Below are positions 27,701 to 32,450 of a DNA stretch of 64,000 nt, piece by piece (the first letter of the stretch is position 1; every line of letters begins with the position of its first letter). The position numbers were made by a program, and so were the translations under genes. Location of the stretch: assembly GCA_902776985.1 (NCBI GenBank), contig CACYSD010000015.1, forward strand, positions 1 through 64,000, given 5' to 3'. A model generated the notes under the pieces. That model was not told the DNA's origin, searched no databases, and worked only from the letters and a program-made list of their open reading frames with translations. The DNA comes from UBA3839 sp902776985. Its GTDB lineage: Bacteria; Bacteroidota; Bacteroidia; Bacteroidales; Bacteroidaceae.

Positions 27701-28122
27701 CATAGGAGTTCGTGTCCGAAGAATTTCTCCTCTATTTTACTATCCAGCAGGCTTAGTTGCTCACCTGTTGCCTCGCTCACCTTGATGTCGGGATTCACGT
27801 CGAAGGCTCCGGCTGGTGCGGAGATACGTACTTCGTCGAGCGGATGAATTTTGAATGCTTCGCTCTGCCCGCTTCCTTCAGTCAGCGGGATGTTGGGGTT
27901 GAACTTATCCAGTTCCTCATCCGTCAAGCGGTCGAGAATGCAGGATTCATCACTGCCATTATCATTCCATCCGTTGCAGGAACAGAGAGAAATGAAGAAT
28001 GTTATCGTTAGGCTTGCCAACGCTCTGGAGAACTTTGAGTGAAGAATGAATAATAAGGAATAGCACAAACTGCGCAGACGCGGTGCCATCACGACATCTT
28101 TGATTCGTTTCATAATCTGCAT
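24796..28122 (-). CDS. Large lipoprotein with HEXXH zinc-protease motif (paralogue 2)
   Basis: The protein has 1108 residues and is a paralogue of the 21438-24794 product along its whole length. Shared blocks include LLWAYDIDAGLPxDSV, YEA(R/S)QNSI(V)xIGL, GGYMLG and SRWYxxxxGxxYxSPATERV. The zinc motif is HEIGH at 458-462 (VTMAHEIGHAFENEY), with E481 and E488 in FFEAIGSVTEHWF as candidate third ligands. A lipobox Cys near 47-49 (SLCSC) ends a long signal that contains the 19 residues LHSKFSRALASLTITFFIS. These are identical in the GH43 protein upstream and encoded by a repeat. Probably a surface metallopeptidase; the substrate is unknown. The start could also be the Met three codons later. 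Confidence 0.8.
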   Translation of the reverse strand: MQIMKRIKDVVMAPRLRSLCYSLLFILHSKFSRALASLTITFFISLCSCNGWNDNGSDESCILDRLTDEELDKFNPNIPLTEGSGQSEAFKIHPLDEVRISAPAGAFDVNPDIKVSEATGEQLSLLDSKIEEKFFGHELLWAYDIDAGLPSDSVLPGKYSVEINLKRLGIPEEVIPYVRLCRMDDSGNVRLLNSHINKGVVRYEASQNSVIGLVCIGAAIIGTRAYYLLHSTEINMTLQAWIDAGFIDSFYGKDDMVCIPVEDDFGNFTVVFRYSETECKEKTKAYIEKTKQLQNRMEELETKAKDLYDKDHPMKLQPPTHIADTWKEDPGDEMMRRAGRRRIFLDMAKKDSLVQALIKDPDIQLPPSVENVIKATKLANRFSRDPKGLGMKALSYEFNVFLVSSATIDDKKTWAKFEPLPSIGGRILVNFDCYLSSKNGKTTFIRENFDPLCVTMAHEIGHAFENEYVVSSAFTDKRFFEAIGSVTEHWFAAWLKAKGLTDIADTESGEAMKHFKYAYRESKQLLAWPLEKDFPNELFGGSAEILQESDPPTNGGYMLGDLIQFLCDHKKKVNFDQIMMGYAYNKTFVQNLKDIFGIASSQEMAKLYEQFCWKFMPEIAKAQSMFQWSGTDLKRIIPGQTFKPALPVHRVKVIGHEGTGTAYPYTVKIVKISSEDNKKTPYSLFAVPSDTIKTPTIKFTFLEGDSMQQAKNRLFTQPCAKKYTADAYAALFYRPGIEKLSLGPDYYIDIIALYQPKTLPKVLGQSKDGHGLNVQTEAPNEKLVKFKYITGMQLAVVNNVTKKNKTFDVPLTECGKARKIPYLSIGITDPEDIDIYVRSRWYYEDEEGRRYFSPATERVKYKREKQHEEQNSEATSDDSDLKDHNDEDSSTDLGDAAMSQKFKLKEIQVAGWNVNRLEYCDCHPVYGTIVLKDGCFKISIPPHQQIKWHNDDDNGAVRQVKGFSITGKYTVSIHYDVEYYDDNSGREKSRKPYIYIEFLRKGLHLSSPFSVKTGSHMTVIGGEDSGYYEYQHTYTYSMSDREDNKESCGFIDLRKQYDRDLHKYIRTWKEIHIYFNGHMSHSVTPHHKDQEEKDLDDFTIVLIGEIPQ
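27989..28044. repeat. 56-bp repeat in a signal-peptide coding region, copy F1
   Basis: Identical over its first 50 bases, and at 55 of 56 overall, to 30055-30110. On the minus strand it encodes LHSKFSRALASLTITFFIS in the lipoprotein. It starts GAAATGAAGAATGTTATCG and continues through GCTTGCCAACGCTCTGGAG. Confidence 0.85.
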
Positions 28123-28152
28123 GTTTTTATTTCTGCGGTAAAGATAGAAAAA

Positions 28153-28242
28153 AATGAAGAATGAAGTTATCGTTGCGATACCTATTAAAGAAAATTAACA
28201 AAAGAGCACGCTCACGAAGTGAGAATGAAGAATGAAGAATAT
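28153..28242 (+). repeat. Composite dispersed repeat, copy A3
   Basis: Hairpin TATCG-TTG-CGATA, linker CCTATTAAAGAAAATTAAC, core AAAAGAGCACG, hairpin CTCAC-GAA-GTGAG, then GAATGAAGAATGAAGAAT. It lies seven bases upstream of TATCTTTA (28146-28139, minus strand), a one-off match to the -7 box of the 24796-28122 gene. Confidence 0.8.
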
Positions 28243-28315
28243 TTTTAAAATCAACCGATGTCCGCTTCAAATCCAACAATTGTTTGTCTCAAACTAATTA
28301 AATGTTCGCTTTAAA

Positions 28316-28403
28316 CTTAAAATCGTGGTAGTATTTATAAAAATACTGACACGATTTTTATAAATACTACCACTATTCTTATAAATCACACCACGATTTT
28401 AAG
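28316..28403 (-). promoter_or_regulatory. Nested perfect inverted repeats with mutually exclusive pairings
   Basis: The segment 28325-28343 (GTGGTAGTATTTATAAAAA) is the perfect complement of 28355-28373, with an 11-base loop. The overlapping left arm 28316-28329 (CTTAAAATCGTGGT) is also the perfect complement of 28390-28403. Both pairings use 28325-28329, so only one can form at a time. It sits in the 383-base gap between the GH43 gene and the metallopeptidase lipoprotein genes. It could be an attenuator, a terminator or a protein-binding operator; there is no clear T tract. The rest of the gap holds repeat A3 and short CTCTTGAA repeats. Confidence 0.5.
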
Positions 28404-28450
28404 AATATACTTAAGTTTATTTGTGTTTCTACTTAAGTTGGTGTGTGTTT

Positions 28451-28500
28451 TAACTCTTGAATTCTTGAACTTTTGTACTCTTAAACTCTTGAACTCTTGC
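28451..28500. repeat. Degenerate CTCTTGAA tandem repeat
   Basis: About five copies of a 9- to 11-base unit (AACTCTTGAA, TTCTTGAACT, ACTCTTAAACT) sit directly after the GH43 stop. Similar words, reversed, occur inside the C-terminal coding region of the gene at 60039-61577. Confidence 0.6.
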
Positions 28501-28505
28501 TCCCT

Positions 28506-30146
28506 TCATCTTATTACGTATTTCTTGTGACCGCGGATGTATATGCCTGGGGATAGACCCCCTCCGGCTCCCCCAAGGGGGAGAGAATGTAAAGATTCAG
28601 TGTGTGTGCTGATGCGGCGTCCGCTGAGATCGTACCAATCATCATGACTGCATTCTTCATTATTCATTCTTAATTTTTCATTCAAAACGCCTGTGTCGAA
28701 GGTGTTGAACTGCCACCAGTCCCAGTTGAAGAGCAAATCGGTGGCGCTGCCGTTGAAACTGAAATGGAGGGAGTGGACGCCTGTAGGAACGTAGCTGAGG
28801 TCAAAGGTCTGCTCCTCCCAGAGGTCGTAGCTGCCTGTGGACTGCGGACGGATCTTGGCGATTACCTTGCCCTTGGCATGATCCTGACGGATGATGAGCA
28901 TGGAGTTGTTCTTCTCTGTAGCTACGCGCAGGGTGATGGACTTGGGACCGTCGCTGCCGAAATCGACGTTGGCTACTCGCATGCTGTCGCCAGTGTGGAT
29001 GGAAGTGACATAAACTCCTGTGTTCTCATTGCCTACGACTTCGATGCCATGGGCTGAATTGAGGGTCTCTGCCTGCTGCTGCACGTAGGGACTCATGGTG
29101 GCAATTGGTTTCACGCCTGCCTTGGTGGCGGTGACGGGCTGAATGGTGCCGTCGGCATTGAAGTGCATCTCCTCGACCGACATGCTGCGGTTGTAGCCGC
29201 CTCCACCTGGTGCCCAGCCGGTGTGGTAGAAGAAATAATCCTTGTCCTTGAAATGCACGATGCCGCTGTGGTTGGTGAACGAACCGGTGTTTTGCTGGGT
29301 CATCACTTGTCCCTTATATACCCAAGGTCCTGTGGGGCTGTCGCTCATGCTGTAGGAGATGTGTTCGGGCACCCCGCCTGCGGCGTAGATCATGTAGTAC
29401 TTGTCGCCGCGCTTGTCGAGCCAGGGTCCTTCCTCGTAGCAGTCCTCGCCTTCGGGGACTTTGTCGTTGACCTTAACTCCTCCGAACGATTCCTTGGTGA
29501 GAGGCACAGTGACTACTCCGTTGTTGCCGATGGAGGTGTCGATAAGTATCATGTTCTTTTTGAGCTTGGCATAGCGCAGTTTGTTGTTTCCCCAATAGAG
29601 ATATGCCTGACCGTCATCGTCGATGAAGACGGTAGGGTCGATGTCGCCGCCTTCACCTGTGTCGAAGAGGGGTTGCTTGCGGGCATCCTTGAAGGGACCG
29701 GAGGGTTTGTCGCTTCGGGCTACACCGATGTAGTGACGCCAGTCATTGGGCTTGGAAATACAGATGTACCAGTAGTAGAAATCACCTCGCTTGACGCACT
29801 GGCTTGCCCAGCACGTGCCTTCGCGTCCCCAGCTGAACGCTGTGCGGGGAAGTGCCACTCCGTGGTCGGTCCAATTGACCATGTCGGCTGTGGAGTAAAC
29901 GCGCCAGCGCTCCATATAGTAGAAGTCGTTGACTCCGGGAACGTTCATGTCTTCATCGCAGTAAACATAGAGGCTGTCACTGCCTTCGAATGTCATAGGC
30001 GCCGGATCGGCTGTATAGCAGTGGGTGACAATCGGGTTCTGAGCCTGCGCTTCTGAAATGAAGAATGTTATCGTTAGGCTTGCCAACGCTCTGGAGAACT
30101 TTGAATGAAGAGTGAAGAATGTTGCTAAATAAAGAAATCGTTTCAT
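28506..30146 (-). CDS. Secreted GH43 glycosidase with CBM6-like domain and type IX sorting signal
   Basis: The protein has 546 residues. The five-bladed propeller runs from about 38 to 345, with the GH43 catalytic residues placed at D47 (YTADPAP), the Asp of GGDIDPTVF and the Glu of CYEEGPWL. Family members hydrolyse arabinose or xylose side chains and oligosaccharides; exact specificity is not readable. A beta-sandwich resembling CBM6 follows (about 365-490, ending LLFNWDWWQFN). The end carries WYDLSGRRI and PGIYIRGHKKYVIR, the type IX sorting signal. Two short repeats lie within this tail: LNEKLRMNNEECS, and SLPLGGAGGGL from a GC-rich palindrome. The signal peptide includes 19 residues shared with the next gene's lipoprotein. 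No susC/susD genes are nearby. Confidence 0.88.
   Translation of the reverse strand: MKRFLYLATFFTLHSKFSRALASLTITFFISEAQAQNPIVTHCYTADPAPMTFEGSDSLYVYCDEDMNVPGVNDFYYMERWRVYSTADMVNWTDHGVALPRTAFSWGREGTCWASQCVKRGDFYYWYICISKPNDWRHYIGVARSDKPSGPFKDARKQPLFDTGEGGDIDPTVFIDDDGQAYLYWGNNKLRYAKLKKNMILIDTSIGNNGVVTVPLTKESFGGVKVNDKVPEGEDCYEEGPWLDKRGDKYYMIYAAGGVPEHISYSMSDSPTGPWVYKGQVMTQQNTGSFTNHSGIVHFKDKDYFFYHTGWAPGGGGYNRSMSVEEMHFNADGTIQPVTATKAGVKPIATMSPYVQQQAETLNSAHGIEVVGNENTGVYVTSIHTGDSMRVANVDFGSDGPKSITLRVATEKNNSMLIIRQDHAKGKVIAKIRPQSTGSYDLWEEQTFDLSYVPTGVHSLHFSFNGSATDLLFNWDWWQFNTFDTGVLNEKLRMNNEECSHDDWYDLSGRRISTHTESLHSLPLGGAGGGLSPGIYIRGHKKYVIR
28558..28585. repeat. GC-rich palindrome inside the GH43 sorting-domain linker
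   Basis: CCCCTCCGGCTCCCCCAAGG then GGGAG encodes PLGGAGGGL between the two conserved halves of the C-terminal sorting signal, without breaking the frame. Confidence 0.65.
30055..30110. repeat. 56-bp repeat in a signal-peptide coding region, copy F2
   Basis: The partner of 27989-28044, identical at 55 of 56 bases. It encodes LHSKFSRALASLTITFFIS in the GH43 signal peptide and is flanked by GAAGAGTGAAGAAT. Confidence 0.85.
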
Positions 30147-30202
30147 TGCTGAGAGGGTTGTTTAGTTAGGGCAGCTATGCAAAACTGCTGTCTATAAATA
30201 AT

Positions 30203-30235
30203 CTATGGAGCAAAATTATTGGTTTTGCTCCATAG
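30203..30235 (-). terminator. Hairpin after the DUF4435 gene
   Basis: A perfect 13-bp stem (CTATGGAGCAAAA with TTTTGCTCCATAG) has a seven-base loop, 37 bases past the DUF4435 stop. The following minus-strand sequence (ATTATTTAT) is only a weak T tract, so a regulatory role is possible. Confidence 0.5.
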
Positions 30236-30271
30236 TTGTTTTGTATAATGAAACGATTACTTCTGTTTTTG

Positions 30272-31288
30272 TTACTTGTATTCTTCGTCGTCTTGAATAC
30301 CAAGAAGTTTTTTAATGTCTTTCCTTAAAAGACTGTAGAGGGGGCAGGACTTGAAGGAGGTGTTGCGGCGCAGCATCTGGTTGATGGGGCACTGGCTGTG
30401 CTGGTAGCTGGCGAGTTCGTTGTCCATGTGCTGTTTCTGGCGACCGGCGAGGACTTTTATTTCCTTCTCGCGCTGACGGCGAAGGATGGTGCAGACGGGG
30501 TCGAGCACTGCCATAGCTACGTTCTCCATGATGTGATGTCCCTGGATGAACAGATATGTGGTGTCGGGAGTGACTCCCAGTGTCAGGAGTTCTTCCTTGA
30601 GGGACTTGAAAGATGACTTTGCCTGCGGGTATTGCTGTTGCAGCCACGACACCTTGCGGTTGACTCGGTGGCGAAGGTTCTCCAGTGCGGGTTCGGGATT
30701 GAAGAGATTGAGCTTCTCTATGCTGACGGTGTTGCAGAACGAGGTGAGCGGCATGTCCTTGTAGAGCTGACGCCGGTAGAGCCAGACTGACCAGACGAAG
30801 AGGGTATAGACTATGCGGCTGTACTGCAGGAAATAGGTTTCGAAGTCAAATACCTGACGGTCGTTAAGAGTTGACATCACACACACATCGTGGAGCGACG
30901 GGGCGTAGCACTGGTAGTTCTCTATGGCGTAGGCATAGGTGTGGAGGATATAGGGATTGTCGAGCACAGCTTTGGAATAGGGTGTGTGGCCCTGGATAAG
31001 ATAGTCGTAGTCGGCATCCACGCATGCTATCATGCTGCCTCCGAGTCCCTCTCCCAGTTGGTTGGTCATAGCCTGTTTCTTGCCACGGGTGAGGGTGGTG
31101 CGTGAGGGTAGCGTAACGTGGAACTCACATTCGTCGTTCTCAAACTCGCTGAGCACACTTCGCCAGAAGAAGATGTCGTCGTAGCTCTCAACATAGGCTA
31201 TGATTCGTTTCTTCTTCTTGCCTCCAGGGCGCAGACTATTGGCTGCCTCCCAGTAATGGCTGTTGTTGTATGAAGTAAGGCGTTTAAT
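30272..31288 (-). CDS. DUF4435 protein, AriB-like (TOPRIM-type) candidate
   Basis: The conserved reading frame runs from the stop at 31292 side to 30272. Its N-terminus, KRLTSYNNSHYWEAANSL then KKKKRIIAYVESYDDIFFW, is the start of the DUF4435 fold, where VE...DxxFW is the TOPRIM-like Glu/Asp motif; CVDADYD follows. No ATG exists in that part. ATT at 31288 or GTG at 31156 are the only plausible initiators, and GTG would drop the VESYDD motif. In PARIS defence, AriB (DUF4435) is held by an AAA_15 ATPase and acts as a toxic nuclease. Here the ATPase gene lies just upstream. Composite repeat A4 and an A/T-rich repeat fill the gap right up to the missing start, so the gene may be damaged or may use a rare start. 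Confidence 0.75.
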   Translation of the reverse strand: MKRLTSYNNSHYWEAANSLRPGGKKKKRIIAYVESYDDIFFWRSVLSEFENDECEFHVTLPSRTTLTRGKKQAMTNQLGEGLGGSMIACVDADYDYLIQGHTPYSKAVLDNPYILHTYAYAIENYQCYAPSLHDVCVMSTLNDRQVFDFETYFLQYSRIVYTLFVWSVWLYRRQLYKDMPLTSFCNTVSIEKLNLFNPEPALENLRHRVNRKVSWLQQQYPQAKSSFKSLKEELLTLGVTPDTTYLFIQGHHIMENVAMAVLDPVCTILRRQREKEIKVLAGRQKQHMDNELASYQHSQCPINQMLRRNTSFKSCPLYSLLRKDIKKLLGIQDDEEYK

Positions 31289-31326
31289 AAATTATAAATT
31301 ACTAATTATAAATTATAAGTAATGAA

Positions 31327-31412
31327 AACCATCCGGATGGGAATTCTCACTTCGTGAGCGTGCTCTTTTGAGTGCTTATTTTATCAGTATCGCACGATAA
31401 CTTTACTCTTAA
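31327..31412 (-). repeat. Composite dispersed repeat, copy A4 (reverse orientation)
   Basis: On the minus strand: AGTTATCGTGCGATACTG, linker with AAGCACTC, AAAAGAGCACG, CTCAC-GAA-GTGAG, then CCATCCGGATGG. It lies between the ATPase stop and the DUF4435 gene. The last codons of the ATPase (VKS and stop) fall in the adjoining TTAAGAGT repeat. Confidence 0.75.
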
Positions 31413-32242
31413 CTCTTCACTTTTATCTCTTCCACTTCGGTTACGACATCGTTCCAACCGTCCATGATGAGGGCTGGGGAGTGGGTGGAGAGGATGATTT
31501 GTGCACGTGGGTTGAGGCGTCGGATGAGTGTGATGAGTTGTTGCTGCCACTCTATGTGCAGACTGATTTCGGGTTCGTCCATGAGCAGCGCATAGGGCTG
31601 ACCACATTCGATGAGGACGGTCATGAGGATAACCAGCATCTGTTTCTCGCCCGACGAGAGCTGGTAGGGTGTGAGTACCTCTCCGTTCTGCTCAAACTGA
31701 ATCTCATTGCTGCGACGGTCAATGGTTTTGTGGGTTTCAGAAAAGAGCTGGTCGATAGTGTCCTGAAAGAGAGCCTTGGGACGTGACACTTCGGCAGCCT
31801 GCAGGGCGTCGGCAGGGTCGCCGCTGGTGAGGAGTTCGATGATGCGGTTGCCGATATTGACCTGATAGTCGAGATAGCGCTTCTGCAGTTTGTAAATCTG
31901 CCAGTCGAGTTCGGTACGGACACGTGAGTCGGCGAGTTTCTCCAATAGGTCGGAATGGAGCAAGGGACGATCGAACGAACGGATGACATCGTAGCTGATT
32001 TCCGTTGCGTCGGCTGGCGATAGCTCGATGCTTATGCCTTCGGCAATCTCACCCGGATGGAGTTCGCCTGTGTCGAGAAGTCGGAGTCCATGGGCGGCAT
32101 GGTTGATGATGGTGCTTTTTCCTGCACCGTTGATTCCGCTGAGGATATTCACATCGGGTCGTAAAGCCCACTTGATGTGCTTGCCGCCTTTCCACAGAGC
32201 CTTAATCTCTATGCTGCTGATGTAGTCTGCTTTCTTTTCCAT
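31409..32242 (-). CDS. AAA ATPase of the RecF/SMC-like (AriA-type) class
   Basis: The 277-residue ABC-type ATPase has Walker A GINGAGKST (36-44), signature LSSGEKQM, Walker B YALLMDEPEISLH and the switch His in STHSPALI. There is only a short helical insert between Walker A and the signature, so this is a compact AAA_15/AAA_21-like protein, not a long SMC. Its partner downstream is DUF4435, the same two families as AriA and AriB of PARIS, in which the ATPase senses phage anti-restriction proteins and releases AriB. Function here is inferred from the pairing. The final residues EIKVKS and stop are encoded within a short dispersed repeat, suggesting the original 3' end was replaced. Confidence 0.8.
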   Translation of the reverse strand: MEKKADYISSIEIKALWKGGKHIKWALRPDVNILSGINGAGKSTIINHAAHGLRLLDTGELHPGEIAEGISIELSPADATEISYDVIRSFDRPLLHSDLLEKLADSRVRTELDWQIYKLQKRYLDYQVNIGNRIIELLTSGDPADALQAAEVSRPKALFQDTIDQLFSETHKTIDRRSNEIQFEQNGEVLTPYQLSSGEKQMLVILMTVLIECGQPYALLMDEPEISLHIEWQQQLITLIRRLNPRAQIILSTHSPALIMDGWNDVVTEVEEIKVKS

Positions 32243-32267
32243 AGTGTGGTGTTATTTACTTCTGTGG

Positions 32268-32275
32268 CAAAGATA
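32268..32275 (-). promoter_or_regulatory. -7 promoter box for the ATPase-DUF4435 pair
   Basis: TATCTTTG on the minus strand matches the consensus exactly, 26 bases upstream of the ATPase ATG. The place where TTTG should lie is taken by composite repeat A5. Confidence 0.5.
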
Positions 32276-32364
32276 GGAAAAAATGAAGAATGAAGTTAAA
32301 GTTGCGATACCTATTAAAGAAAATTAACAAAAGAGCACGCTCACGAAGTGAGAATGAAGAATAT
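32276..32364 (+). repeat. Composite dispersed repeat, copy A5
   Basis: Nearly identical to A3 over about 90 bases, including the flanking TGAAGAATGAAG. Here the first hairpin is broken (TTAAAG-TTG-CGATA instead of TTATCG-TTG-CGATA). The second hairpin CTCAC-GAA-GTGAG is intact. It abuts the -7 box at 32268-32275. Confidence 0.8.
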
Positions 32365-32374
32365 TTAAAAAAAC

Positions 32375-32412
32375 AAACACTGGAATCGCAGTAGAAGCGG
32401 TTCCAGTGTTTT
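32375..32412 (-). terminator. Intrinsic terminator after the 32451-35342 gene
   Basis: AAACACTGGAATCGC pairs with GCGGTTCCAGTGTTT (one G-T pair) around an eight-base loop, A/T-rich on both sides, 39 bases past the stop. Confidence 0.85.
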
Positions 32413-32450
32413 ATGTTAGGTGTTTTCAGCTTTTGGCTGAAAAGTCTTTT

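Noticed and set aside
28506..30146. Polysaccharide-utilisation locus around the GH43 and GH2 genes
   Set aside because: No SusC/SusD pair, hybrid two-component regulator or further glycosidases lie beside either gene; the two enzymes are over 30 kb apart.
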